Positions 1 to 8,349 of a stretch of 64,000 nucleotides of DNA are shown piece by piece (position 1 is the first letter of the stretch; every line of letters begins with the position of its first letter). The translations under genes were made by a program, and so were the position numbers. The notes below the pieces were generated by a model that made no database searches, had not been told where the DNA came from, and saw nothing but the letters and a program-made list of their open reading frames with translations. The stretch comes from an uncultured Ruegeria sp. (GTDB lineage: Bacteria; Pseudomonadota; Alphaproteobacteria; Rhodobacterales; Rhodobacteraceae): the NCBI RefSeq assembly GCF_947500045.1, contig NZ_CANMQQ010000001.1, forward strand, positions 434,001 to 498,000, read 5' to 3'.

Positions 1-267
1 CTGTGCCGACCATGCGCGTACGGTTTCAATTTTCGATACTGCGCCGGTGCCCGCAACAGCCATGCCGATCGCCACGGCGTCGGTTCCATCTGGCACCTCG
101 CTGATAACGACCACATCGTTACCTCCGGTGGTGATGTAAAAGGAAATCAGCTTGCCACCGACCTTCTCCAGCAAGGCGCTGACGGGCCCGGATCGGTCTT
201 TTGGTTTTGCCAGCATTCCTTTGACGCCTTCATGAGAATAGGATGCATAGGTAATGAAAACAGGCAT
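1..267 (-). CDS. GYD domain protein (3' end outside window)
   Basis: The reading frame starts at the ATG complementary to 265-267, behind a G-rich Shine-Dalgarno stretch, and runs off the left edge of the window; 89 codons are visible. The protein opens MPVFITYASYSHEGVKGM and continues with a KVGGKLISFYITTGGNDVVVISEVPDG segment (broken here as KVGGKLISFY, then ITTGGNDVVV). This is typical of the small single-domain GYD family (Pfam GYD), which has a ferredoxin-like fold and no established function. No signal peptide or membrane segment is seen. The gene is incomplete only because of the window border. Confidence 0.8.
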   Translation of the reverse strand, partial: MPVFITYASYSHEGVKGMLAKPKDRSGPVSALLEKVGGKLISFYITTGGNDVVVISEVPDGTDAVAIGMAVAGTGAVSKIETVRAWSAQ

Positions 268-638
268 GAATACCCCCCACTATGTTGGTTTTACCGGAAC
301 CTTCAGGCTGGCCGGTTCCATGGCCAGGTTGCTTGCTGTGACGCGCGCAATACGGGAACCCCGGGGATGTCCGGGCATTACTAACTATGTGAGTGGTGTA
401 GGTGGCCGGATAATTGCACCGGTCCGGTATTGCCCATGACTGCAAAGCAGGCTTGTGGGTCGCGGTGACCCTATCACAGACTCGTGAACACGCCAAATGG
501 CGCGGTGTTGAAGCGGATTCAGGAATTGTTCTTTGAACGCGGCGAATCCGGTTGACTTGGGCGTGCGAGCAGGTAAAAGCGCACGCTCATAAGGATTCAA
601 CCGAAAGGCCCCTGCCTTTTCGGACGCAGGAGATAACC
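268..638. other. Intergenic region between the GYD gene and rpmG
   Basis: About 370 bases hold the divergent upstream regions of the GYD gene and rpmG. Short open frames here lack ribosome sites and resemble nothing known. One imperfect hairpin is visible: CGGATTC at 514-520 pairs with GAATCCG at 544-550, just before the candidate rpmG promoter. I see no tRNA or known leader RNA. Confidence 0.5.
552..579 (+). promoter_or_regulatory. Candidate rpmG promoter
   Basis: TTGACT at 552-557 matches a -35 element and TAAAAG at 574-579 is a weak -10 with a 16-base spacer, about 60 bases before the rpmG start. Only the -35 is convincing. Confidence 0.3.
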
Positions 639-806
639 ATGGCGAAGCCGACGACAATCAAGATCCGTCTGAACTCGACCGCGGGCACGGGCCACTTCTA
701 CGTGACCAAAAAGAATGCACGCACCATGACCGAGAAAATGACCGTTCGTAAATACGACCCGGTCGTTCGGAAGCATGTCGAGTACAAAGAAGGCAAGATC
801 AAGTAA
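639..806 (+). CDS. rpmG: 50S ribosomal protein L33
   Basis: This encodes the 55-residue large-subunit ribosomal protein L33. The sequence begins [20 protein letters not shown] and ends [10 protein letters not shown], matching the alphaproteobacterial L33 family over its whole length. It lacks the CxxC zinc pairs of the C+ form of L33, so it is the zinc-independent type. The start is the ATG at 639, six bases after AGGAG. The open frame continues upstream to 552, but that extension has no ribosome site and would not match the family. A strong intrinsic terminator follows, so the gene is probably monocistronic. Confidence 0.97.
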   Translation: MAKPTTIKIRLNSTAGTGHFYVTKKNARTMTEKMTVRKYDPVVRKHVEYKEGKIK

Positions 807-830
807 TCTGCCCTCTGACTTGAAATTCTG

Positions 831-862
831 AAAAAGGACTCTGCGCGGCGGGGTCCTTTTTT
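831..862 (+). terminator. Intrinsic terminator of rpmG
   Basis: AAAAAGGAC pairs with the later GTCCTTTTT around a GC-rich loop, and the right arm runs straight into a six-T tract. It lies 25 bases after the rpmG stop. Confidence 0.85.
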
Positions 863-1012
863 GTTGTCATTGGACACCGCAAAGCGCGCAGGTGCAAAAC
901 GGGGGCGTTGCAGGGGCGCATCAGCCCTTTGGGTGTTCTGGATGACAGCGGCTTGCTTTTAAGCACTCCATGCCGCTACGCTTCAGCAACTCTTTCCAAA
1001 ATGTTGACCGCC

Positions 1013-1519
1013 ATGAAAAAAATCTTGTTACCCGCCCTAGCAGTACTGACCTTGTCAGCCTGTGAAGACCCGTTTAACCGCGAAGGCGTCGGTTTCACCG
1101 GGATTGATGGTGAACCGCGCACGGTATCCGACGTAAAAGGTGCCGTCGCGTTTGTACCCTCCGCAACCAACATTCCTGCAGAACTGGCCAAACTGCCTAC
1201 TGTTCAGGTCTCATCGGATAAGACTGAACTTGAAAAAATCGCTGGCGTTGCAATCGACAATGGGGGTCGCACGGATGCGAATGCGGTCCAGCTTGAAGGC
1301 AGCGACACCAACATGTACCTGAGCACCGTCAGCGTAAACGGCAAGTTGTTCGGGGTTCTGCGTACGGAAAATAATAGCACGAAGGTCGACAACTCAATCG
1401 GTTCGACCTTTGGTAACCAAACAGAGCGCTTTACCGGATGTTTGGCGGCTGGCGATGTATATCGTAAAGGTTCGTCGGCCCGCAGCGCTGGTTTTGCGGT
1501 TCCACTGAACTGCCGCTGA
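1013..1519 (+). CDS. Small secreted lipoprotein, function unknown
   Basis: The 168-residue product starts MKKILLPALAVLTLSAC, a textbook lipoprotein signal with the lipidated cysteine at about residue 17, so it should be membrane-anchored facing the periplasm. The mature part is soluble and contains two further cysteines near the C terminus (FTGCLAAGD and the final NCR), which could form a disulfide. I do not recognise the family. An in-frame ATG at 1001 would add four residues; neither start has a clear Shine-Dalgarno site. The frame upstream to 908 is not needed. A terminator follows. Confidence 0.75.
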   Translation: MKKILLPALAVLTLSACEDPFNREGVGFTGIDGEPRTVSDVKGAVAFVPSATNIPAELAKLPTVQVSSDKTELEKIAGVAIDNGGRTDANAVQLEGSDTNMYLSTVSVNGKLFGVLRTENNSTKVDNSIGSTFGNQTERFTGCLAAGDVYRKGSSARSAGFAVPLNCR

Positions 1520-1545
1520 TCACAGCTCTGTTTATCTTGGCATAG

Positions 1546-1570
1546 ACCCCCGCCAATATGGTGGGGGTTT
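1546..1570 (+). terminator. Intrinsic terminator after the lipoprotein gene
   Basis: ACCCCCGCCA pairs with TGGTGGGGGT (one G-T pair) around a four-base loop and is followed by TT. It sits between two convergent genes; the T tract is short. Confidence 0.55.
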
Positions 1571-1583
1571 CCTGTTTCTGCCT

Positions 1584-2057
1584 CTAACCAGCACGCCATT
1601 CGGCAAAACTGATCACCGGCTGCAGCCCGGCACGCGCCATCAGTTTGGCCGACGCGGTATTGAAGGTTGCATATGTGGTGGCCAGGACGTCGCCGCCATC
1701 ACGAAGCAAACGCGTGCGAAGCTCGGTTATCAATGCCATCCCGATACCTTGCCTACGGTGCCCGGCATCCACGCTGATGTGGTGTAGCATCGCGCGTGTT
1801 TCTGCACGGCGAAAGGGTGTCGCTGCACGCCTTTCGTTCTCGTAAATCGCATACCCTAGCAGGGTATGATTGCCCTCATAGCCCAATGCCACAACTTCAG
1901 GCTGACAAAGCCATTCTGACAGATAGGTAACCAGCTCAGCACTCTCAGGTAATGGTGCGTATCGCTGCGGTTGATGCTGAACATGTAGATCATGCACCTG
2001 ATGAAGGAGCGGCAGCAAACGGTGCACCTGTGTCGGGCTGATGGTGATGATGGACAT
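1584..2057 (-). CDS. GNAT family N-acetyltransferase
   Basis: The 157-residue protein carries the acetyl-CoA-binding signature of the GNAT fold: HHISVDAGHRRQGIGMALI, where the R-R-Q-G-I-G loop binds the pyrophosphate of acetyl-CoA. A C-terminal NTASAKLMARAGLQPV helix-strand is also typical. The acceptor substrate cannot be deduced. The start MSIITISPTQ (ATG complementary to 2055-2057) follows AAGGGACC. The longer frame to 2153 would run through the terminator of the next gene and is rejected. Confidence 0.85.
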   Translation of the reverse strand: MSIITISPTQVHRLLPLLHQVHDLHVQHQPQRYAPLPESAELVTYLSEWLCQPEVVALGYEGNHTLLGYAIYENERRAATPFRRAETRAMLHHISVDAGHRRQGIGMALITELRTRLLRDGGDVLATTYATFNTASAKLMARAGLQPVISFAEWRAG

Positions 2058-2082
2058 AGCTGGTCCCTTCGGTGGAACAAAC

Positions 2083-2114
2083 AAAAAGGGCGGGTCGTTT
2101 CGGACCCGCCCTTT
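2083..2114 (-). terminator. Intrinsic terminator of the Bax inhibitor-1 gene
   Basis: Twelve-base-pair perfect stem (AAAGGGCGGGTC with GACCCGCCCTTT) and a six-base loop. Read on the minus strand it ends in TTTTTGT, 22 bases after the Bax inhibitor-1 stop. Confidence 0.9.
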
Positions 2115-2136
2115 GGCTGTGATTATGAGAAACGCG

Positions 2137-2913
2137 TTACTCGCGGTTTCCAAACAGTTGCAGCAGGAACATGAACATGTTGATGAAGTCCAGATAGAGG
2201 TTCAGCGCACCCATGATGGCTGCTTTGCCAAGCCATTCCTGATCACCTGCATGTGCCATCTGCAGATAGGTGGTCTTGATCTTCTGCGTGTCATAGGCGG
2301 TAAGGCCCGCAAAGATCAGAACACCGATTACCGAGATTGCATACATCATCGCAGGTGATTGCAAAAACATGTTTACGATCATTGCGACGATCAGACCGAT
2401 CAGGCCCATAAGCATGAACGTACCCATTGCCGACAGGTCTTTCTTGGTTGTGTAGCCGTACAACGAAAGCCCTGCGAAAGCGATGGCGGTGATCAGAAAC
2501 ACCTGGATGATCGATTGTCCGGTAAAGACCAGGAAAATCCAGCTGATCGAAACGCCCATGACTGCGGCGAATACGTAGAACACCAACTGAGCCGCTGCCG
2601 CCGACATGCGATTGATCCCGGCGCTGAAGCCAAAGACGAACAGCAGCGGGGCAAACATGATGACCCATCTCAGTGGTGACGAAAACAGTGATGCACCCAG
2701 ACCGGTAAGCATCGTGCCATTACTCATTTGAGCAGCGGCAGCCGACGGATCGCTCGTAGTCGCGAGACCTGCAATCGCCCATGCAGCTGCAAAGGTGATT
2801 AGCATACCTACCGACATCGTGCCGTAGACTTTGTTCATATGGGCGCGCAGGCCCGCGTCAATCTCGGCAGCGCGCGCGCCGGACGCCGTCCGGATCGTGT
2901 CGAATTGTGCCAT
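2137..2913 (-). CDS. Bax inhibitor-1 / YccA family membrane protein
   Basis: This 258-residue protein has about seven hydrophobic segments and the family pattern of UPF0005/BI-1: an N-terminal soluble stretch (LRAHMNKVYGTMSVGML), a middle VSISWIFLVF segment and a C-terminal TAYDTQKIKTTY followed by a last helix ending ALNLYLDFINMFMFLLQLFG. Bacterial homologues of the family act as pH-gated cation leak channels (BsYetJ) or interact with FtsH (E. coli YccA); which applies here is unknown. The ATG complementary to 2911-2913 follows an AGGGAG-type site. It has its own terminator. Confidence 0.93.
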   Translation of the reverse strand: MAQFDTIRTASGARAAEIDAGLRAHMNKVYGTMSVGMLITFAAAWAIAGLATTSDPSAAAAQMSNGTMLTGLGASLFSSPLRWVIMFAPLLFVFGFSAGINRMSAAAAQLVFYVFAAVMGVSISWIFLVFTGQSIIQVFLITAIAFAGLSLYGYTTKKDLSAMGTFMLMGLIGLIVAMIVNMFLQSPAMMYAISVIGVLIFAGLTAYDTQKIKTTYLQMAHAGDQEWLGKAAIMGALNLYLDFINMFMFLLQLFGNRE

Positions 2914-3054
2914 TTAAGGGTCTCCCTTCAATATTCCGTGCGCAGCCTGCGATTGCCGGCTGGTTTCCCGTTAAATATCGGAGAGTATGCCCCTCGTTTC
3001 AAGGGTTTTAAGCCTAAAACTCAGCAAAACTGTCAGCAAATTCTGATGCGTATC

Positions 3055-3093
3055 CAAAAAACCTGGCGACCGATCCGTTAAAGTCGCCAAGTT
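3055..3093 (-). terminator. Intrinsic terminator of the DUF1127 gene
   Basis: On the minus strand AACTTGGCGAC pairs with GTCGCCAGGTT (one U-G pair), followed directly by TTTTTT. It begins 16 bases after the DUF1127 stop. Confidence 0.85.
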
Positions 3094-3108
3094 TTCGGTG
3101 TTTTTGAA

Positions 3109-3327
3109 TTAATACAGGTGTTTGCACCAGTTGTCCGGCGCGTCCCAGATCGGGCGGGCAGCCTCGGCACACGCCTCGGAACGGGTGATTCCTATGTCTT
3201 CTAGTGCGCGATCATCAAGCTGCGCCAGTGCGCGCCGCTGTCGGCCAAGGCTCAGCAGGTCAAGCAGACGGGTTCCAATCGCCTTGCCTTTGACGCGACG
3301 AGGGGTCGAGATGGTTAGGTAGGTCAT
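3109..3327 (-). CDS. DUF1127 domain small protein
   Basis: A 72-residue basic protein, MTYLTISTPRRVKGKAIGTR, whose centre reads RRALAQLDDRALEDIGITR. This is the hallmark L-x-D-R-x-L-x-D-I-G-I-x-R motif of the DUF1127 (YjiS-like) family. In other alphaproteobacteria small DUF1127 proteins affect RNA turnover, phosphate and carbon metabolism, but no role can be assigned here. The start follows AAAGGGCAA. A well-formed terminator indicates a separate, possibly highly expressed transcript. Confidence 0.9.
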   Translation of the reverse strand: MTYLTISTPRRVKGKAIGTRLLDLLSLGRQRRALAQLDDRALEDIGITRSEACAEAARPIWDAPDNWCKHLY

Positions 3328-3454
3328 GACTATTGCCCTTTCATGGTTATCTGATGAAACACTGTGCTTCAATCAATTTCCTTGATCTATATGGAGCAAG
3401 CTGACATATTTTGGAAATGAATGTTTATGACGAGACTCATAAGGAATCGTGAAG

Positions 3455-4333
3455 ATGCGAAATCTGGATATCACTACGCTTCGTTCTTTCGTGGCCGTCG
3501 CTGATCATGGCGGCGTCACTCGTGCAGCAGGATTTCTTCATCTGACACAATCTGCAGTTTCCATGCAGCTCAAGCGGCTGGAAGAACTTTTGGGGCTGGA
3601 ACTGCTGGATCGGTCAGGCCGGACCATTGCGCTGACCGCGTCTGGTGAACAGCTGCTGGCTTATGCGCGACGGATGATTGCATTGAATGATGAGGTGATC
3701 GGGCGACTAACGGATCAGGCCTTTGAAGGCGAGGTCATATTGGGTGTACCGCATGACGTCGTTCATCCGTTCATCCCGCGCGTTCTGAAGCGTTTCAATG
3801 CCAGCTTTCCCCGAGTGAACGTGAATCTGGTTACGTCCAACACGCGTCACCTTAAGGAGGAGTTCGCCCGTGGAGGCTTCGACCTGGTCGTGACCACGGA
3901 ATCAGGCGCAGGTGAGGGGGCGGAAACTCTGCACCATATGCCTTTGCGGTGGGTTGGTGCGCTGAACGGCTCAGCCTGGCGGCAAAGGCCATTGCGGGTG
4001 GGGTTCTGCCGCAATTGCATCTTCCGCCCGGTTGCGACCGCAGCGCTGGATGACGCAGGGATCGAGTGGGACATGAGCATCGACAGTGACTCTGACCGCA
4101 CAGTTGAAGCCACTGTCAGCGCTGATTTGGCGGTTGGCGTGCTGCTTGAGGGTACCCAGCCCAACCATCAGGAGCTTATCGACCACGGCGGGGTGCTGCC
4201 AGAATTGCCTGTGCAGTTCATCAATCTTTATGGCGCCGAACGGGTGCGCGAAGAATATGTGACAGAGCTGGCCAATCTCCTGCGGCAAAACTTTTCAAGC
4301 CCAAGCGCGCACCCTCTCAAAGTGGCGAGTTGA
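3455..4333 (+). CDS. LysR-type transcriptional regulator
   Basis: A 292-residue LysR-family regulator: N-terminal winged helix-turn-helix (MRNLDITTLRSFVAVADHGG, then AAGFLHLTQSAVSMQLKRLE at about residues 24-43), and a periplasmic-binding-protein-like effector domain from about residue 90. The start is the ATG at 3455, eight bases after AAGGAA; the GTG at 3449 sits too close to that site. Its 3' end overlaps the convergent oxidoreductase by 17 bases. No divergent partner suggests a target, since the upstream neighbour is the DUF1127 gene. The ligand is unknown. Confidence 0.92.
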   Translation: MRNLDITTLRSFVAVADHGGVTRAAGFLHLTQSAVSMQLKRLEELLGLELLDRSGRTIALTASGEQLLAYARRMIALNDEVIGRLTDQAFEGEVILGVPHDVVHPFIPRVLKRFNASFPRVNVNLVTSNTRHLKEEFARGGFDLVVTTESGAGEGAETLHHMPLRWVGALNGSAWRQRPLRVGFCRNCIFRPVATAALDDAGIEWDMSIDSDSDRTVEATVSADLAVGVLLEGTQPNHQELIDHGGVLPELPVQFINLYGAERVREEYVTELANLLRQNFSSPSAHPLKVAS

Positions 4334-5285
4334 TCCTGATCACCACCTTGCCGGTGGATTTGCGATCACGCAGCAATTCCAATCCCTTTGCCACGTCCTG
4401 CAGGGGCAGGACGTGGCTGATATGGGGTTTGATCCGCCCCTCTGAATGCCAGCGGAATAGAGTACTGAAACTGTCACGCACGATCTCGGGGCGGAACTTC
4501 AGATAACCACCGATATAAACACCGATAACACTAAGATTTTTTACCAGTAGGTGATTGGCGGGAATCTGGGGCACGTCTCCCCCAGCAAAGCCGATTGGCA
4601 AAAGACGCCCCTCGGGGTTGGTTGCGCGAAACGCGGCCTTGAAGACGTCACCACCAATCGCGTCATACACAACGTCAGCGCCACCGAGTGCGCGCACCCG
4701 GTCGCGCAGATCTTCGGTTGCATCAATCAGATGATCCGCGCCTGCCTTTTGTGCAACGGCAAGTTTATCCTTGCCCCGTGCCTGCGCGATGACCGTCGCT
4801 CCCATCAGTTTCCCGATCTCAACGGCCGTCAGGCCGACACCACCGGCGGCTCCGGTCACCAACAGTGTTTCTCCGGCTTGCAATCGCGCCCGGTGCTCCA
4901 GCGCGATATGGCTGGTGCCGTATGCGATCTGAACAGCTGCGGCGTCTTCGAAGCTCATCGAGTCTGGAATGGGAATCGCCCGGTCTGCATCGAAGACACC
5001 TGATTCGGCCAACCCTCCCTGACCTGAGAAGATGGCCACGCGGTCTCCTGGTGCCAGATTCGTCACATTGTTTCCGATTTCAACAACAATCCCCGAGATT
5101 TCCATGCCCAGGGTAAACGGAACCTCAGGGGTATCCTGATAGGTACCTTTCTGCATCAGAAGATCGGCAAAGTTCAGACCGCAAGCGCAAATGGAAACGC
5201 GTACTTGGTGTTCCGCAAGGGCAGGCTCAGGTGTTTCGCAAAGTTGTGCAGAAGCCCCTTTGGTTTCGATACGAAATGCCTGCAT
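4317..5285 (-). CDS. NADPH:quinone oxidoreductase-like MDR protein
   Basis: A 322-residue member of the medium-chain dehydrogenase/reductase superfamily, quinone-oxidoreductase branch. Visible features are the GroES-like N-terminal half (ICACGLNFADLLMQKGTY, VPFTLGMEISGIV) and the Rossmann dinucleotide-binding motif VTGAAGGVGLTAVEIGKLMG, which fits NADPH binding. The catalytic-zinc ligands of alcohol dehydrogenases are absent. The start MQAFRIETKG follows GGAGA; the frame extending to 5348 lacks support. The substrate is unknown; enoyl-reductase activity on a CoA or free enone is possible. Confidence 0.88.
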   Translation of the reverse strand: MQAFRIETKGASAQLCETPEPALAEHQVRVSICACGLNFADLLMQKGTYQDTPEVPFTLGMEISGIVVEIGNNVTNLAPGDRVAIFSGQGGLAESGVFDADRAIPIPDSMSFEDAAAVQIAYGTSHIALEHRARLQAGETLLVTGAAGGVGLTAVEIGKLMGATVIAQARGKDKLAVAQKAGADHLIDATEDLRDRVRALGGADVVYDAIGGDVFKAAFRATNPEGRLLPIGFAGGDVPQIPANHLLVKNLSVIGVYIGGYLKFRPEIVRDSFSTLFRWHSEGRIKPHISHVLPLQDVAKGLELLRDRKSTGKVVIRINSPL

Positions 5286-5627
5286 TGCTGCTCTCCGGTC
5301 TTTTGAGCACATAGGAAGCGAGTGTTCGAATTTGTCAATTCCAAACAAACGCGTCTGGAATTCAAGGGGGTGGCTGAGACAGCTTCATTGTTTCAAATTT
5401 CGACGAAGCGATGCACCCAATTCGGCCACTCAACCAGAAACAACTTTCCGTTTTCTTTGATTCAACCCGCTTGAAAAATAAATCTATTACAGCAATATTG
5501 TTGTTCTATGGTGCTGTTCGGGGGGCACATCCGAATTAGGAAGTTCTTAAGCAGCGACCCGCTAACTTGGCGGTGACGGCTGCTGTTGCGGTTTTCCGGA
5601 CAGGTGTTTGTGTAAAGGAGACTACCA
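5286..5627. other. Intergenic region, divergent promoters
   Basis: About 340 AT-richer bases separate the oxidoreductase (minus) from the XRE regulator (plus). Apart from the promoter candidate at 5471-5499 I see no gene, repeat or structured RNA. Confidence 0.5.
5471..5499 (+). promoter_or_regulatory. Candidate sigma-70 promoter of the XRE regulator
   Basis: TTGAAA at 5471-5476 and AATATT at 5494-5499 with an ideal 17-base spacer, about 130 bases before the regulator start. Confidence 0.4.
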
Positions 5628-5999
5628 ATGACCCATCACGTCGATGTCCATGTGGGCAAACGCGTCCGGCATCGCCGCTGGCTGATTGGCATGACCCAGC
5701 AGCAGTTGGCGCAACAAGTTGGTATTAAGTTTCAGCAGATCCAGAAATATGAAACGGGTGCCAACCGGATAAGCGCGTCGCGTTTGTGGGACATTGCCGA
5801 GGCATTGGATGTTCCCGTCAGCTTTTTCTTCGAAGGCCTTGAAGAGGCTCAGAAGCCAGACGCTGACAAGAAGTCGGTTCCTGCAGACTTGATGGGTGAC
5901 AAGGAAGCGCTCGATCTTGTTCGCTCGTACTACGCGATACCGGAAAATCAGCGTCGCCGCCTGTTCGAATTGGCGCGTGTGCTGAGCGACGTCGCCTGA
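5628..5999 (+). CDS. XRE family helix-turn-helix regulator
   Basis: A 123-residue protein with an N-terminal Cro/C1-type helix-turn-helix (VGKRVRHRRWLIGMTQQQLA, then VGIKFQQIQKYETGANRIS, about residues 9-50), followed by a short C-terminal segment ending RRRLFELARVLSDVA. This layout is common in alphaproteobacteria, where paralogues act as small dimeric repressors or activators. AAGGAG lies eight bases before the ATG. It is followed after 44 bases by hisN on the same strand, possibly cotranscribed. No target can be deduced. Confidence 0.92.
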   Translation: MTHHVDVHVGKRVRHRRWLIGMTQQQLAQQVGIKFQQIQKYETGANRISASRLWDIAEALDVPVSFFFEGLEEAQKPDADKKSVPADLMGDKEALDLVRSYYAIPENQRRRLFELARVLSDVA

Positions 6000-6043
6000 T
6001 ACAATCACTTGACTTCGCTGGGAGATGTGCGCACGGGTAAGCC

Positions 6044-6835
6044 ATGCAAAACACCCTACGAAGTGATCTTGAGATTGCCGAAGAAATGGCCGACGCAGCG
6101 CGGGCGGCCATTCTTCCGTATTTCCGACAACCAAATCTGAAGGCGGATAACAAGCTCGAATCTGGGTTTGATCCGGTCACCGTCGCTGATCGCGAGGCGG
6201 AAAAAGCGATGCGCGCTGTGCTGGCAACTCATCGACCCGATGACGGTATTCTGGGCGAGGAATTTGGCCAAACTTCGGGGACCAGTGGGCGGGTCTGGGT
6301 GCTTGATCCAATCGATGGCACACGCGGTTTTATCAGCGGCACGCCCACCTGGGGTGTTCTGATTGCGCTGAGCGATGAAACCGGCCCAAAGCTGGGCGTT
6401 ATTGATCAGCCATATATCGGCGAGCGTTTTGTCGGTGCTAAGGATCAAGCCTTTGCCAAAGGTCCAGCAGGTCGGGTCAATCTTGAAACCCGAGACACGC
6501 GATCTCTGAACCAATCAATCATCTTCACCACTTTTCCTGAGGTCGGCAGCGAGACTGAGGCGGCAGCGTTCAAAGCTGTCTCGCGCGAGGCAAAGCTGAC
6601 GCGCTATGGAATGGATTGTTATGCTTATGCGTTGCTGGCTGCTGGTCAGATCGATCTGGTGGTTGAGGCCGGGCTGAACGCTTATGATATCCAAGCCCCC
6701 ATTGCGGTGATTGAGGCCGCGGGAGGTATTGTCACGGATTGGCAAGGTAACCCAGCACATATGGGGGGGCGCGTGCTCGCCGCTGCCAACGTGGGCCTTC
6801 ACGCGGCTGCACTGCAGATTCTGAAGAATTTCTAA
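6044..6835 (+). CDS. hisN: Histidinol-phosphatase, inositol monophosphatase family
   Basis: A 263-residue magnesium-dependent phosphatase of the inositol monophosphatase fold. The metal-binding motifs are intact: GEEF at about 71-74, DPIDGT at 88-93, and a C-terminal GLNAYDIQAPIAVIEAAGG equivalent to the WDxAAG motif. Length, GFISGTPTWG and the AYDIQAP form match the HisN group that dephosphorylates histidinol phosphate in actinobacteria and alphaproteobacteria, the penultimate stage of histidine synthesis. A general inositol- or PAP-phosphatase role cannot be excluded from sequence alone. No other his gene is nearby. Confidence 0.88.
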   Translation: MQNTLRSDLEIAEEMADAARAAILPYFRQPNLKADNKLESGFDPVTVADREAEKAMRAVLATHRPDDGILGEEFGQTSGTSGRVWVLDPIDGTRGFISGTPTWGVLIALSDETGPKLGVIDQPYIGERFVGAKDQAFAKGPAGRVNLETRDTRSLNQSIIFTTFPEVGSETEAAAFKAVSREAKLTRYGMDCYAYALLAAGQIDLVVEAGLNAYDIQAPIAVIEAAGGIVTDWQGNPAHMGGRVLAAANVGLHAAALQILKNF

Positions 6836-6949
6836 ACCTGTTGCCGCCGGGTTCCTGGGGCTTTACACTGATCGCGGCTGGTTCTTGCGCCCGTTTTCCA
6901 CCAGCCAACACTCCACGCATGAGACGGGCTGAATGCGGGAGTGTGCAAA

Positions 6950-8284
6950 ATGACTGAAATACTGATTCGTAATGCCGATCTGATCGTGACGATGGATGAT
7001 GCGCGGCAAGAGCTTGCAGGTGCGGACCTGCTGGTTCGGGATGGAGCGATTGCCCAGATCGGGCAGGGTCTTACCTGTAGCGGAGAAATACATGATGCCG
7101 CCGGATGTGTTGTGACACCCGGTCTGGTGAATACCCATCATCATCTCTATCAAACCCTTACGCGCGCGGTTCCTGGTGGGCAGGACGCGTTGCTATTTGG
7201 ATGGTTGCGGACACTCTATCCAATCTGGTCGCGATTTGGGCCTGACGAAATGTTTATATCAGCCCAGATCGGCTTGGCAGAGCTGGCGCTGTCCGGCTGC
7301 ACGCTAAGTTCCGATCACCTCTACCTTTATCCCAATGGTGCGCGGCTTGAAGACACGATCCATGCGGCGTCGGAATTGGGATTGCGGTTTCATCCGACAC
7401 GCGGGGCGATGAGCATTGGCGAAAGCGATGGCGGCCTGCCTCCTGACGCACTGGTTGAGGGAGAACAGGCGATCATAGAAGATATGATCCGAGTGGTTGA
7501 CGCCTATCACGACCCATCCGAAGGCTCGATGTGCCGTGTCGGTTTGGCGCCGTGTTCTCCGTTCTCGGTCAGCCGAGACCTGATGCGTGAAGCCGCCCTT
7601 CTGGCGCGCGACAAAGGCGTGATGTTGCATACCCATCTGGCAGAAAACGACGAGGATATCGCTTATTCTGAACAGCAATTCGGGTGTCGCCCGGGCCAAT
7701 ACGCAGAGGAGCTCGGTTGGACCGGATCGGATGTCTGGCATGCCCATTGCGTCAAGCTGGATGGTGCCGAGATTGACCTTTTTGCGCGCAGCAGAACAGG
7801 TGTCGCCCATTGCCCGTGCTCGAATTGCCGCCTTGGTTCGGGCATCGCGCCGATTCGTACGATGCGAGATCATGGCGTTCCGGTGGGGCTGGGCGTCGAT
7901 GGCTCGGCCAGCAATGATAGCGGAAATCTGGTGGCCGAAGCACGCCAGGCCATGCTGCTGCAACGCGTTGCAAACGGCGCCGACTCCATGTCTGCCCGCG
8001 AGGCGCTAGAGATTGCCACCCGTGGTGGAGCAGATGTGTTGAACCGGCCCGATTGCGGGCGCTTAATGCCCGGCAAACGTGCTGACATCGCCATTTGGGA
8101 TGTAAGTGGTATCGAAAGTGCAGGCAGCTGGGACCCTGCCGCGTTACTTCTGGCAGGTCCAACGCGCGTCAAACACCTGTTTGTCGAGGGGCGCCAAATC
8201 GTTCAGGATGGCCAGATCACCACGATCGACCTGCCGAAGGCTATCGAAACCCAGAACCGCCTTGCGCGCGCGCTGGCGGAATAG
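6950..8284 (+). CDS. 8-oxoguanine deaminase-like amidohydrolase (ATZ/TRZ family)
   Basis: A 444-residue amidohydrolase. Metal ligands are visible as H63 and H65 in VNTHHHLYQTLTRA, a histidine in HTHLAENDEDI, and the catalytic aspartate in LGVDGSASNDSG. The HHHLYQTLTRA and CPCSNCRLGSG motifs resemble the characterised 8-oxoguanine deaminase group (cog0402, Pseudomonas Pa0142), which converts 8-oxoguanine to urate. Hydroxydechloroatrazine hydrolase-type annotation is the alternative. The start is the ATG at 6950, nine bases after GGGAG, rather than the in-frame GTG at 6941. Guanine deaminase lies convergent next door, supporting a purine role. Confidence 0.85.
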   Translation: MTEILIRNADLIVTMDDARQELAGADLLVRDGAIAQIGQGLTCSGEIHDAAGCVVTPGLVNTHHHLYQTLTRAVPGGQDALLFGWLRTLYPIWSRFGPDEMFISAQIGLAELALSGCTLSSDHLYLYPNGARLEDTIHAASELGLRFHPTRGAMSIGESDGGLPPDALVEGEQAIIEDMIRVVDAYHDPSEGSMCRVGLAPCSPFSVSRDLMREAALLARDKGVMLHTHLAENDEDIAYSEQQFGCRPGQYAEELGWTGSDVWHAHCVKLDGAEIDLFARSRTGVAHCPCSNCRLGSGIAPIRTMRDHGVPVGLGVDGSASNDSGNLVAEARQAMLLQRVANGADSMSAREALEIATRGGADVLNRPDCGRLMPGKRADIAIWDVSGIESAGSWDPAALLLAGPTRVKHLFVEGRQIVQDGQITTIDLPKAIETQNRLARALAE

Positions 8285-8292
8285 CTGACCTT

Positions 8293-8346
8293 CTATTCAT
8301 CTTGCCCCAAATATCCCCATCAGAGGCATGGGCCAACGGCCCATGC
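8293..8346. repeat. Convergent-gene hairpin with Rhodobacteraceae-type intergenic repeat
   Basis: GCATGGGCC and GGCCCATGC form a perfect nine-base-pair hairpin at 8326-8346 between two converging genes; no T tract follows. Next to it, read on the minus strand, is GGGGATATTTGGGGCAAG followed by ATGAA. This resembles two other intergenic copies in the window (27703-27726 and 29855-29877). Confidence 0.55.
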
Positions 8347-8349
8347 GTA